Below, piece by piece: positions 51,846 through 63,832 of a stretch of DNA of 64,000 bases. Every line of letters begins with the position of its first letter. Positions within the stretch are counted from its first letter, which is position 1. Origin of the DNA: Scilla litardierei (Eukaryota > Streptophyta > Magnoliopsida > Asparagales > Asparagaceae); contig CM061142.1 in assembly GCA_030789695.1 (NCBI GenBank), forward strand, positions 159,583,391 through 159,647,390, written 5' to 3'. The position numbers were made by a program, and so were the translations under genes. The notes under the pieces were generated by a model. It was given only the letters and a program-made list of their open reading frames with translations. It made no database searches and was not told where the DNA came from.

Positions 51846-53553
51846 AACACTCGCTTTGGGGCATTAAATCACGAATTATTATTCGACCCTGAGATCGAGA
51901 AAACGGCAAGGGCTCTCAGGGCCTCAAGTATAAATCAATCTCCCTCTGCCCAGATGGCAGAAAATACTACTCATCCTCCTTGCACCAGGTCCATCAGGGA
52001 CCATATGAAGCCTACCTTTGGGAATAACTCTTCTATCCTTAGACCGCAACTAGCGGCGGTGAGCTTCGAGCTGAAGACTGGGCTCATAAACCTAATGCAG
52101 CAGGATCCCTTTCATGGGCATCCTCACGAGAACCCCAATCACCACATCGACACTTTCCTGGCAAAGTGTGATACTTTTAAGGCTAAGGATGTGAGTGATG
52201 ACGCCATCAAGCTGTGGCTTTTCTCCTTCACATTAAGGGATAAAGACTCGTACTGGCTACTGGCCCATCCGCCCAATCATTTCACCACATGGGAGAAGTT
52301 GGCGCTCGCTTTTGTGGATAAATTCTATCCACCCTCGAAGACGGTGCAGATCCGAGGGGGAAATCTCAAATTTCAAGCAGCTCCTGCAAGAATCTCTTTA
52401 TGAGGCCTGGGAAAGATTCAAGGATCTCCAACATAAATGTCCTCATCACGGGATCCAGCCCTGGGAATTGGTGCAGAGCTTCTATAATAGGCTGCAGCCC
52501 AGCACCAAAATGATAATTGATGCTGCCGCGTAAGGCGCCTTGCTTGATAAATCTCCTGAAGAAGCCATTGATCTGCTAGAGCATATGGCAGCTAATAATC
52601 AACAATGGAGTGAAGAGCGAACCATTGTGACCCGGACTCCCGAGGTCAAAGCTGCCAGCCATCTTGATTCTCACATCGAGACCTTGTGCAAATAGGTGGC
52701 CAGAATTGAATAGCACCTGTATTCCAACCCTGCAATCACCAGCACCTTTGCTTATCATCCTGCAGAGGATTATGTAAAGCAAGGTTACATTCCTAGTGAG
52801 GCACACTATGATGGTACTGAATTATCTGAGTTTGTGCAGTACATCCAAGGAGAGGGACGAAATCAATGGCAACACCCAGCTACTAGGAATCATCTGAGAT
52901 TCTCTTATGGGAACCCAAGTGGAGGGCTGTAACCTCTACAATTTCAGAGACCACCACCCCCTCCTCAGCAACAACAAGTGCATCCACAGAATCAGCAGCA
53001 GAGCGGGTTTAGGACAGCCAGGCCATATCAACCATCGGGTTATCAGTTCAATCGCCCACCTCAGCAGGGCTTTACACCAAATCCGCCTCGATCCAATTTG
53101 GAGGCCACATTGGAAACATTTCTGAGTGGTCAAGCCCGGTTCAACCAGGACACATCCGCCCAGTTTAAGAATATAAATACTTCGCTCGATGAACTGAGGG
53201 GCCAGATGTCCCAGCTGCTGAAGAACCAAGGGAGGTTGCCTTTGCAACCAGAGCCAAATCCGAGGGCCCAAGCGAACGACGTGGTTTCTGTCACTACACG
53301 GGGAGGATGGGCAACTGACCCTGTCATGATTCCGGTTGTGAACAAGGAGAGAGTCATAACTGAAGAGGCCGTTATTGGAGGTGATAAAGAAGAGGCTACT
53401 GAAGAGCCTACAAAGAATAAGGAGAAGGCAGGTCCACCATCTATCACACCTACAACAACGCCATCTCCCGATGATGTTGTAAGGAACAAAGTAAGCCGAC
53501 CTCCTCTGCCATACCCACAGAGGTTGGCTTTGGCCAAAATGGAGAAGAAGTAA
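51846..53553 (+). pseudogene. gag: Athila-like gag, broken
   Basis: The start NTRFGALNHELLFDPEIE near 51843 aligns with the sister gag at 8908. The capsid region LINLMQQDPFHGHPHENP, FTTWEKLALAFVDKFYPP is in one frame; a frameshift near 52360 moves to ESLYEAWERFKDLQHKCP, ELVQSFYNRLQPSTKMIID. Stops follow at 52531 (TAA), about 52694 and 52709 (TAG) and 52930 (TAA). The Pro/Gln-rich part and coiled coil (NINTSLDELRGQMSQLLKNQ) are open to TAA at 53551. No zinc knuckle. Confidence 0.82.
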
Positions 53554-54465
53554 TCCAAGTTCACAGAGCTTCTGAGGGGCATACAGCTGAACATTCCATT
53601 CATGGATGCCATCACGGAGATCCCCATATATGCAAAGTTTTTAAAGGACCTGATCACGGGGAAGAGGAAGCATGAAGAGATAAAGCTCATGGAGGAATCT
53701 ACCTCTATTATAAAGAATCATCTCTCCCGGAAGCTACCGGATCCGGGAAGCTTCACGGTTCCATGCTCCATCAGAAGCATGCCCATCAGCCGTGCACTAA
53801 TTGACCTGGGAGCGAGCATCAGCCTGATGCCGCTATCCATCTTTGAGAGACTGCAAACTGGGAGCGAGTTGGAACCCACGAACATGTCCATTCAACTAGC
53901 GGATCATTCGATTACTTATCCGGTGGGCATTGCCAGGGACATAATTCTGCAGATACCTCCTGGGTTGTGTGTTCCAGTTGACTTCGTTATTATGAACATG
54001 CCTGAGGGAGGGAGCTCCCAGCTTATACTTGGCCGCCCCTTCATGGCGACGGTCGACGTCTTGATTGATGTCTGTGAAGGGACTCTTTCATTGAACATGG
54101 GCAACATTAAAGCTAAATTCAGGCTGCAAAAGCCCATGAGGGAACATGTTCATGAAGAAGGAGCTAGCTATTTGGTGCTCCTAGAAGAAGAAGCTGTAGG
54201 AGATTTTACTTCTGAGGGGGTCATGAAGGACCCGATGAGAACAGGTATTGACGATGACGGCGACCCAACGTACCACAAAGCGGTCGCCGCCTATATTCGA
54301 GTGTTGGATGAGGAACTCTTGAATCATTCTCCGCATCGTGAAGAACCGAAGGCAATCAGTTACGCCACTGAGAAAAATCTTGGAGCAGACGGATGCCAAA
54401 TACCGCCAGACGGCATCATTGGCAAGAACGACGTGCGAATTTCACATGCACCAAACGACTATTGA
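53554..54465 (+). pseudogene. Athila-like protease region
   Basis: Same frame as the gag C-terminus after the TAA at 53551-53553. SKFTELLRGIQLNIPFMDAI, IPIYAKFLKDLITGKRK, then aspartic protease ALIDLGASISLMPLSIFERL and LILGRPFMATVDVLIDV, matching the protease at 6141-7358. TGA at 54463-54465. No reverse transcriptase follows; the next 300 bp are noncoding. Confidence 0.8.
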
Positions 54466-54769
54466 TGAACCAAAGGAGTCGAGCTCATGACTCAAAACGA
54501 GCGCTTATTGGGAGGCAACCAAATCTCTTGTATCTTGGAATTTCTTTTTCAATTTCTTACTTTTACTTTATTTATTTGAAAAAAAAACCAAACAAAAACG
54601 TTGTTTATTTTTCTTTAAAACACAAAACCATAAAAATTTGATGGGTTCTTCCTTTATATAGGTTGAACATGGAGGGGCACGCAGATTGACGTTTTGAATG
54701 GAAGAAAGCTGGAGGAGAGCAGTAATTTTGAAGAGCAGATCAAAGGAGAAGAGGAAAAAGGAGTGACAG

Positions 54770-55690
54770 GTGACTCGACCAAGCAGCTACTCTGCTCGGT
54801 CAAGAAGCGCATGCACAAGAAAGAAGAGCAAAATATCACTCTGTCTACACGGCCCAAGCAGCCTTTGCTCGGTCCGAGCACACATCGACTCGACCGAGCA
54901 GCCACTCTGCTCGATCGAGTAGCGCAGGCTCATGAAAACTTGGAGAAAATGACGTTCTATCTGCGTGACCCGAGCAGCGCATGCTCGGTCAGAGTAGAAA
55001 TCTCTTGACCGAGCAGCCACCTGCTCGGTCGAGCATATGAGGGAGTGTTCTAAACTATTTTTTAATGCCCGACTCGATCGAGCAGCTTAGCTGCTTGATC
55101 GAGTTGATTTATATTAATTTTGTGGGCCCCACTTCCGAACGAGTTGGGTTTTTAACCCAACTCGTTTCATTTTTTTTACCATAAGCCATCTAAAATTATC
55201 TTAATCTCTCAAAAATCACTGCCTGAGCTCCCCCACACCCTACTCGATCTCCCCCATCGCCGTACACTCTCCCTCTGCCCGCGCCGCCGCCTGCACCGCC
55301 CGTCCGATCACCCCCTCTCCGGCCGCCTCTCTCTCCCTCTGTCCCCCTTTCTCTCTTTCCCCCTCTCCATCCGCCCCTATTTCCCCTCCTGTTCTGATCG
55401 CGGCCGTCAGCCGTCGGCGCCGCCACCCATCGCAAACCCCCCCCATCCCACACTCCTCCTCCGCCTTTCCCCCACTCTTATATGGCATCACAAACCCCCC
55501 CAATCTGCCCTTTGCCGCTGCCCTAACATAATCCCCGCTGCTCGATCGAGCACCCACGGTGCTCGACCGATCAGCTGGCTCTCTTCCCCCACGCCCAGCT
55601 GACCAAACAACAATGCGCTCGGTCAGATATTATCGAACGAGCTAAGCTGCTCGGACCGAGCAATAGTGCTGATCGGTCGAGCACCCCCAA
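54770..55690. repeat. Internal CTCGACCGAG array between protease and accessory ORF
   Basis: Two clusters (54770-55103 and 55540-55690) of the LTR motif CTCGACCGAG, CTCGGTCGAG and CTCGATCGAG. A TATA-like TTTATATTAA (55108-55117) follows the first cluster directly. The 400 bp between clusters are C-rich. Confidence 0.78.
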
Positions 55691-55878
55691 TTCACCTATT
55701 TCCCGGATTTTTACTTTCTTATACTGACGTTTTTCTTGTTTCAATTTCAGGTACTGTTTGCCTACGTCAGTGGCCACTACCGGGATTAGCTTGGGGAGAC
55801 TTTCGCTGTGCTCGCTCTGTCGGTACACTCTTTCCTCTTTTTACTTTTATATCGATGCATCATCCTGCCATCTACACG

Positions 55879-58367
55879 ATGGTTCGCACTAGAGGCACCA
55901 CCACACCTCCCGTTCACGGGAAGAGGCCGTCCTCTGGGTCCTCCTCTTCTCGACCCACACGATGCCCTCGCCCTGCCACCATCCCTGACCCCGCGGAGGA
56001 GCACATGCACGATACGTCGCCCGCATCCGAATCTTCTCCCCCACGTCGCACACACACACCCACCCACCACTACCATCCCCACAACTTCCATTATCATCCC
56101 TACCACCACACCTATCATCCCTACAGCACCTCTCGCCACTCTCGTCGCTCTGCCGCCCCGTGTGCAGACGTTCGACATCACTTTCCGGGACAACGAGCAC
56201 CGCGAACGCTTCGTCAGGCTCTCGCATCGTCGTCTCGTTCCTACCCTGTTCATTGACGTCCCCACCCTACAATCCCGTGGACTCCTTCAGGGAGTCCATT
56301 TGCTGTACCGCACGATCGGCTTCGATCGTCTCCTAGGTGTCCACACCCCCACGTACACACACCTCACCTTGGAGGCATTGAGCTCCATCACTCACACCGC
56401 AGCAGGTGATGGCATCACTTTCCGTCTTTTGGATCACGACGTCACGATCACACACGAGATGATCTACACACACTTCCATTTCCCTGCCATCCACGACCCC
56501 TGAGCCGCCTTCTCCCTAGACTACGACATTGGCACGTTCGATGCTGCTGCTTTCTGGCATCGTATTTCCGGTCTAGACCACTACCGCCCTAGCCGGGCGA
56601 AGGCCTCATGCATTGTGCATTCGTGCCTTCGTTATGCGTAGCACCACCTTTCCACGACCATTTTTTACAGGCCAGAGGTCGGGACCATGTCCCTTCCCGA
56701 GCTTTCCCATCTTATGGGGATGACCCGACTGCTGCGCTTCCACCCAGACGGCTCCCTCTACCCCTTCGTACTTTCTGATGCAGCCCACTGGCTGTGTCAT
56801 CGCCTTATTCACACCGCCTGCACACACTACACGACAGATATCTGTTGCAACGGATTTTTCAGGATTTTTGCACGTATGCTTGGTATTCGTCTTCCCGACG
56901 ATCTAGTGACCCCTCTTGGCCCCACACGGTTGACTCTTGGTGTGCTCGAGCACATGCATATCATCAGGCCCTATGGAGCCCGTCACTGGACTTACCTTGT
57001 AGGCACCCGCCACACACCCCACATGGTACTTCCCACCCCTCACCTTACCCATATAGCACCCGTCCAGCAGAGCTGGATTATTGACAGGGTCCACCCACTT
57101 ATTGCGTTCCACGTACTCGAGCCAACAGGAGCTCCCGTCGAGGCCAACACCGATGACTGGGTGCCCCGTTCCCCCGAGTACGAGGAGCACAACATAGCAG
57201 CCCTTGTTGCCGCCCTTCCAGCTCCTCCTGTATATCCGCCTCGCTCAGGAGGCATTACTTCTTCCACATCTGACTCTTCCACCTCCACCTCCGTTGGGAC
57301 ATCGGGGACTGTCACCACCTATTGCCCCGTTGCCCCTTCCTTTGTTTCTTCTATACCCGTGCCGGAGGGCACTGATATTCCTTCCGCTCCCGATCTTACA
57401 GATTCAGATTTTCCAGAGCACGACCCAGCCCCCACTCTTCCACCGCTTCGGGACCTTATAGCCTCACTGCCCATTTTCTTAGGGTCCCACATTCCACTCA
57501 CTGGTACATCTTCCTCACCTGCAGCAGCTGTCCTTACCGAGAGCGTCTCGACGTCTGTCCGCACTTCTGTGTCGACGACCGCTCTGTCCTCTGCTGCCTT
57601 TGTCTCCACCACTGTTTCTCCTGATCTCAGCCACACCACACCGCACACCTCTTCTGTTGAGATCCCATTGAGTACACCCTCTCCGACTTTCCATCCTCGG
57701 CACCGTGGATTATCTCCACAGGGCCATTTTACTAGAGTGGTGTCTCACGGTCACGTTTCTTGACCCCCCCCTCGACTCACGTACCACCGACGGTTGTCTG
57801 ACCGCGTTGGAGGAGTTGACTTCTCACCTTCGACGAGATTTTGACGTCTTCGTACGCTCGATGGCGACACATCACGAGAGAGTCGAGGCAGACATAGCCT
57901 CCATTATTGACCTGCTACAGACACGTGGCCCACCACCCGTGATCCTCGGCCCCGCCCCTCAACCCCGGCCAGCCACTGTGACTTCTGCTGCACCACTCAG
58001 TGCTCCACTTTCTCAGGCTTCTGCAGAGCCTGCTCCTTCCACAACTGAGTTGGCCACCACAGTCCAGTTCACTACTGCTCTTGTCCTTTATTCACCCCCA
58101 CATTACCTGGTCCACTACAGCGGGACCCATCACCACCTCCAGAGGGTGGTGCCCCTGCTTGATGTTGTCCCGTTCCCATTTTTGCCTCCCTCACATTATA
58201 TTGTGCCCATCTGTCTCTTTGGGGCCCTGATCTTACATAGCTTGGGGAGGACCCGTCATGCATCATTCCATATATATGCATCATTTTTCTTCATTTTTGC
58301 ATCATATCATGTTTTTATTTCTTTTGCACAGTTTCTATTTTATATTTCCCCCACCCACCCTATTTAG
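55879..58367 (+). pseudogene. Accessory ORF with Athila-ORF1-like domain, broken
   Basis: The start MVRTRGTTTPPVHGKRP at 55879 is followed by a Ser/Pro/His-rich part. A frameshift near 56130 leads to VQTFDITFRDNEHRERFVRL, TLFIDVPTLQSRGLLQGVHL, HTPTYTHLTLEALSSI and TITHEMIYTHFHFPAI. This is the fold-region pattern of the plant Athila ORF1 / putative transposon protein families. Stops: TGA 56501-56503 and TAG 56639-56641. The same frame resumes with AFWHRISGLDHYRPSRAKAS, MSLPELSHLMGMTRLLRFHP, ICCNGFFRIFARMLGIRLPD, then Ser/Thr/Pro repeats to 57763, where another shift leads to LEELTSHLRRDFDVFVRSMA and a helical tail. A pyrimidine tract and CAG (55730-55749) precede the ORF as a possible splice acceptor. 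Function unknown. Confidence 0.65.
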
Positions 58368-58395
58368 AATCATCTCCCGCCTACTAGCGTTTTCT

Positions 58396-58431
58396 AAGCA
58401 GTGAGGACACTGCTTGGTTTAGCTTGGGGGA
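58396..58431 (+). promoter_or_regulatory. Internal AGGA hairpin plus PPT-like tract
   Basis: AAGCAGTG-AGGA-CACTGCTT forms a perfect eight-pair stem, followed by GGTTTAGCTTGGGGGATG. Directly after the accessory ORF. Confidence 0.75.
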
Positions 58432-59876
58432 TGAGCTCTATCGCTTTATTTTCGTTTTTATTTTTATATTTTCCTTCCTTTTTCAGTTTTTAGTTTACTT
58501 TTCCACCCCTTTTCCCACTCTTTTATCTTTTTTCTCATTCTGCATCATGTTTTCTGCTTTTCGTCATGCATGCATCCCTTTTCTCATTTTTCCTATTTTC
58601 TCCACCCTTTTTATTTTATGCTAAGGATGTTCTGCATGATGATACTTCTCGTAGACCTTAGCAGTTACTCACGATGCTTATTACTTGCTGACATGCTATT
58701 TAGGGTAGTTCCAGTTTTACTTTCTATATGCGTGCATATTCTGTTGTTGATCTATCTGAATTAATTCCAGTTATGAATTGAAAATCAAATTCATGAAATT
58801 GTATCTAGTATGCACTATGTTGGGTAATGCACCTAGGTTCACGCATCACTAGAACACTTGGAGCATCTGCTTTCTATCTTATCCACTTCTGTTTGCATGC
58901 TTGATGTTATGATATTTATTACTGCATGCTTTTCAGTATTCTGCTAGATGAATGAAAATATCCATGCTAGTTATGAGTTTAGTTAGAGTATTATCATATT
59001 GAACCGTTGTGCACCTCTTATGAGTGAACCGAGTGATTCTTTATTTTCCTTCTTCACATATCTTTATGATTCTCTACATATTAGTTGGTTTCACCCCTAC
59101 AGCTACCTTTACCACATCCCACTTCCCAAAAATCCCAAAAAGATATATATAGCTTCTAAATAAAATGAAATGAAAAAAAGAAAAAAGAAAAAAAGAAAAA
59201 AAGAAAAAAATGTGAAAAAGTGAAAAAGAAAAGAAAAAGAAAGAAAATAAAGAAATAAAATCGTTTTGTATCCTTTTATTAGAAGCTATCACATATACTG
59301 GGAAAAAGTCAAAAAATTCCATATCCTATTCCTAGATACGACGCCTCGAGCTAAGCTTGGGGGGGGGGGGGTGAACCGACTGATCATATGAGTGAGTATA
59401 CCATTAGAGTGGAGACGGTGCACAATGGGGAGATTTGATAATGCTTGCACTTTACGAAATACTTTAGTTTTTGGAGATTTTTCGTGATTCGAAATGAATA
59501 TCGGAATAAAATGATTCTTTCCATTCTCTATTGCATGCTGGTGTGATTTCTATATGCTCCATGTGTATCTATTGATTGAAAAAGTGCATTGCCAACTCTT
59601 TTTATACTAGACTCTATGGATTGCATAAGATTGATTTGAGTTGATGGCATTATTTTAGGAGATCCCTTTTTGTTGTCTATATTGCATGTTAGACATATGA
59701 TCTGTAAAACTTGAAAATACCATTAGCTTGTATTTTTACTATTCGGAGCATTGTGATATACTGCTGAGTTTTGAGACCTAATTGAACAACCTTAGCACCC
59801 TCCATCCATCTCTACTCTTCTTTTATTCTTATTCTTATTTCTTTTTGTTTATCTCCCGGCGTACTTAGTATTCGTC
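58432..59876. other. 3' noncoding region of decayed Athila-like element
   Basis: No gene. T-rich at 58440-58620, A-rich low complexity at 59160-59260, and AAGCTTGGGGGGGGGG near 59352, another expanded PPT-like tract. Confidence 0.65.
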
Positions 59877-59914
59877 TTCCTCGAGGACGAGTAATAGGTA
59901 AGCTTGGGGGATTT
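59877..59914 (+). promoter_or_regulatory. 3' polypurine tract with AGGA hairpin
   Basis: TTCCTCG-AGGA-CGAGTAA (seven pairs, one mismatch) followed by TAAGCTTGGGGGATTT, abutting the LTR at 59915. Confidence 0.75.
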
Positions 59915-60440
59915 TGATGTGTCCATATTTTACATCATTTCATAGCATCATGACATCGCATTTCATGCCATTTTCGCATACAAATCCCGTATTTTCCTAC
60001 GATATTGCATTTCTAACGTTATATTCGAGTTTCGTAGAGTTTTATGGATTTTCAGGGATTTTGGAGCAATTCGGGACCCATTTTGGATATGGACACATCT
60101 GGCACACCCGTGAGCCCGTTGGCAAAGCTCTACAGGAGTTCGCCGAGTTTTGGGAGCCATGGAAGGAGTGGAGGAGAGAGCAAGGAGAGAGGAGAAGCTG
60201 CAGGAGCTTCAGAAATACTTTTCCCAGGCGACTCGACCGAGCAGAGTAGCTGCTCGGTCGAGCAGATGCAAGTTTGAAGAGGAGAGCAGATACGCAGGCT
60301 GCTCAGACCGAGCACTCATGGTGCTCGGTCGAGCAGCCGCTAAGTCCGACGATCAGCCAATCTCCTACATGGCCCGAGTAGATCTTTTGGCGACCAAGCC
60401 AGCTGTCTGCTCGACCGAGCAAGGCCGACTCGGGCCGAGC
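59915..60440 (+). repeat. 3' LTR of decayed Athila-like element, truncated
   Basis: Matches 50002-50510 with scattered differences, including the start of the palindrome array. It is broken at 60440 by TGTCATTGCC, the start of another LTR. The rest may lie beyond the window. Confidence 0.83.
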
Positions 60441-63124
60441 TGTCATTGCCTGTTTAGCTCTATACGACGACTGATACGGTATCCCTCTACACATGAGTAG
60501 AGAGAGTATAATGAGTTGATAATGAGTGATATGGCGTGAGTTTGGCTCGTGGCAGTCATGTAAATTCGTGAAGAGTGTAGGGGCATTTTGGTCATTTGAC
60601 TACACGGGTGGAAGTGTGTGTGTAGAGTAAAAGTGGGTGTGTAAAGAAATGTCAAACTTGTAAATTTAGAAGGAGTGGGTTAGTGAGAGAGGGGCTAGTG
60701 TGAAAAGGGATGGGTTTAATGGCACACCCGTAAATTTTTAGAAAGGCTAGGGGCAAAACGGTCTTTTTGACAAAAACTGTTGTGCGTACACACTCAGGTT
60801 GTGTATGCATAAAGAAATGGAAAACTTGTAAATACTTGGAAGTGAAGGGTAATTTTTGGAAGGGTATTAGGGTAATTTTTCCATATGCATGCTTATCTTG
60901 AAGAGAAATCTAGAATTAGGAATTTTTTATTTCATTTCTACATTCTTCCTTAACTTTCTTCTCCTTTCTTTTCTTTTCTTCATTCAACCTTATCCTACTT
61001 ACCCATGGACGAAATTTCCCCCTTCCCCTTGCCATTTATTCAAGCTCCAAAACCCTAATTTCATTCCAAAAAATTGAAGAAAACCCTAGCTCACTTCAAG
61101 GAGAAAGAAGGGTGGAGGGAGGAGAAAGAAAAGAGAGAAAGAAAGAGGAATCCTTGAGGTAGGATTCTAACTATGGCTTGGGAATTTTTATTTAGGGATA
61201 TGAGAATGTTAGGATATTATTTATGTTGTTTATGATTTGAATTTCATGTATCATGTTTGTATTTGCTCAAAAGATTCAATCTTTCCCTTGTACTCCCTAG
61301 CAAATCATCCTCTCCTAAAAACAGAATTCTGCAGGTGTGTTTTCACATCAATTTTGATTTCTGTAGTTGGATCACTTTCTGAAAAAAATACGTAGCTGTA
61401 GAACCTGAAGTACTACCCCAAATTCATATAAAATTTGTCATATGTTGAGTTCAATAAGTAGGAGGAAAAATTCATTGTTTGCAAAATGTCTGAAATTCTG
61501 TCAAGCTGTACACAGTTTAGAAAAATGAGCACTATTACCTGCACACTCATGGATTTTGATGATTTTGGTCTTGTTGGAAACTTAAGAAGTTTTCATAAAA
61601 GTTCATCAGAGTGCTCATATGTCATAATTCTGGCCCCAACATGCTCAAAAGTGGCCTTTAACGCAGGTCCAGAAATCTGTCTGACAAATAGATTTGACAC
61701 ATTTTAATAAATAATTCACTATAAATCATATACTTCATATTTCTGCATGAAATGTTATCTGTGAATCCAGGACTAGTATATCTCCAACTTTCATTCAACA
61801 AGTTTTGTCAAATTCACATGAGAAATTGAAGAAATATGCTGACTTTTCTAGTTGCGCCTGCAATTTCAGTATGTTAGAATGTTTCGGATGAAGTTGGATT
61901 TGTGTTGTAATGTTAATTTTCCATCCCAGTATGCATGAATGATGGTGATTCCTATAAGAAAGTTTAATTATACTATTTGCTACTAAATTTGATGGTGTGG
62001 CACTTACCGGTCACATGGAGACCGCCAAATGTTCGTTAAAATGCCCAAGTGAATGTGAAAATTAAAGAACATGAAAAATGGCCATTAAAATGTTGTGTTA
62101 TGTATCACATTTATAAACTTGGATATGGCCTTTGAATATGGTGACACATGACATGTTAACTAGGATGACTCGATCTGCTCTAAAGCAGGTGCGCATCCTA
62201 GTATTGGGAGTGGGAAAGGTTGGGTATAACTTAATTATAAGGGGCTGGACCGAGAAGTTGGGGAAATGATATGTGATATGTGATATTTACACCCACTCGC
62301 CTTTACCGGGAGTGGAGGGGACATACGGAGGTTGTGTTATTTTGTAGAGAGACTCACTCCTGACAGGGACGGGGGAGCTGAGAGGCCCGACGTACAGTGC
62401 CCGTGTCCACTGCGTCGTGTGCTATATTCACCCTAAATTTGGGATGATGTCCAGGCCCTTATCTTTAAGTGATACACAGGCTTCCAAAGAGTCACTAACA
62501 TCTGTTAACTGATGAACTCCATAAGTGTTGTGTTTGCATACTTGTGTGTTGTACTTTCCACTTTGGTTTCTTATGCTTCCATTGCCTTTACACTCATAAC
62601 CCCTAAATGATTTTATCTGCCCAAGTTAGTTTCCTACTGGGCACGTTTGACGTGCTCATTTTACTTTTCAGGTCTTGAGCAGAGGTCACCAGAGGAGCTG
62701 AGTCTCCTTCAGGAGATTCCTTGACATGGGTTTTGGTTTGGGGACACCACTCTTTTGGGCTATGTCTTGTAGTATGAGTGGGGTTGAGTGGTGAGTGAGT
62801 TGTCTTTTGTAGCTGTGTTATATGTTGGTGGCTTGTAGCACTTCGCATGTATGTACTTGAGTCAGTACACTTTGTACTTGATGTTGGTGTGTGTGGTACA
62901 CTCTTTGGTTATGTGGTCCTGTGGATATGTACTCTCTGTGATGGCAGTATGTGGCTTCCTTCTTTTATATATCTATGATGTATGATCCCAGCATTCATAG
63001 TGGCCTGCTTATTATGTGTTTACTTATTCACGCTTGGTGTAATACCGCGGCTTGTTAGGCTCCATCCTCCCTTTTCCCCGCTATGGGATGTCGTATAAGG
63101 TATATGTGAGAATGGGGCATGACA
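60441..63124 (+). repeat. 5' LTR of second chromovirus family
   Basis: TGTCATTGCC...GGGGCATGACA, 2684 bp, with inverted termini TGTCAT/ATGACA. Donor-like GAG-GTAGGA near 61157 and acceptor-like ACTTTTCAG near 62671 parallel the other chromovirus LTRs. A hairpin CTAGGATG...CATCCTAG lies at about 62163-62202. No gene inside. Candidate TSD CGAGC (60436-60440) cannot be tested. Confidence 0.72.
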
Positions 63125-63160
63125 ATTTTAGTGGTGGCCCATGCAGGTCCACTTACACTG
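63125..63160 (+). promoter_or_regulatory. Candidate primer-binding region
   Basis: ATTTTAGTGGTGGCCCATGC then AGGTCC; the core GTGGCCCATGCAGGTC is shared with 44107-44123, at the same distance from the LTR. Confidence 0.45.
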
Positions 63161-63251
63161 CGATATGCGAAAGGATGATACATCCAATACACTTTAATTC
63201 CGTCACATAAGGTACTAATTCCACTTGTGATGTCTTCTTTCCCTGTAGAAT

Positions 63252-63830
63252 GGACAGTGGAAACGGGATATCCTTGTTAGAGATGGAGCACACTGAGCCT
63301 TCTTTGATGGAGAAAATTTTGCTGGGTTTCCAGGCGTGTCTAGGTTAGCAGGCTGAGATGCTCGCCAAGATGCAGGGTTAGAAGACCCCAAGCTTCAAGC
63401 AGTTCAGGGCAATGAAGCCAAGGACCTTTTCAGGCAGGGAGACTGCATTGGAGGTCGATGAGTGGTTACGACGCACGGAGGATGACCTTACAGCTGTTGG
63501 ATTCCCGTTGGAGAGTTGGGTGGAAGCAGCAAAAAGACAGCTGACACATCAGGCCCGAGATTGGTGGGATGCCCAGGAGCGGCACCTGACAGGTCCTATC
63601 TCTTGGAAGACTTTCAAGGGATGTTTTGAGTCCAAGTTCCTTCTAGAGACCGCAAAGGATGAGCTCAGACAGCATTTTAAGCAGTTGACTCAGGGCCAGT
63701 GAACAGTGGATGAGTATGACACCGAGTTTTCTTTGCTGAGCAAGTTTGCCCTGGAGCTCGTTGCGACTGATGCCACCCGAGCTCGATGCTTTCGTATGGG
63801 AGTAGATTCGGCATATAGGGAGGCGATGTC
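63252..63830 (+). pseudogene. gag: Chromovirus gag fragment, second family
   Basis: ATG at 63252 (MDSGNGISLLEMEH). Retrotrans_gag motifs: FSGRETALEVDEWLRR, AAKRQLTHQARDWWDAQERH, ISWKTFKGCFESKF, LRQHFKQLTQGQ, then DEYDTEFSLLSKFA. TAG codons at about 63345 and 63378 and TGA near 63702 interrupt it. Clearly related to the gag at 38712. It ends abruptly near 63830, where a copia gag scrap begins on the other strand. Confidence 0.78.
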
Positions 63831-63832
63831 TC

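Larger units (their letters stand above)
50002..60440 (+). mobile_element. Decayed Athila-like gypsy element, plus strand
   Basis: 5' LTR 50002-51679, PBS, broken gag-protease (51846-54465), palindrome array with TATA-like site, broken accessory ORF (55879-58367), hairpin with PPT-like tract, noncoding region, 3' PPT (59900-59914) and a 3' LTR cut short at 60440 by another element. It has the same order and clearly related proteins to 681-10961, but is older: at least five stops and two frameshifts in gag-protease. No reverse transcriptase. Confidence 0.88.

Noticed and set aside
60443..63120. Cellular gene inside the 60441-63124 region
   Set aside because: TG...CA ends, inverted termini, a PBS-like block and gag after it show that it is an LTR; no ORF above 80 codons with recognisable content.
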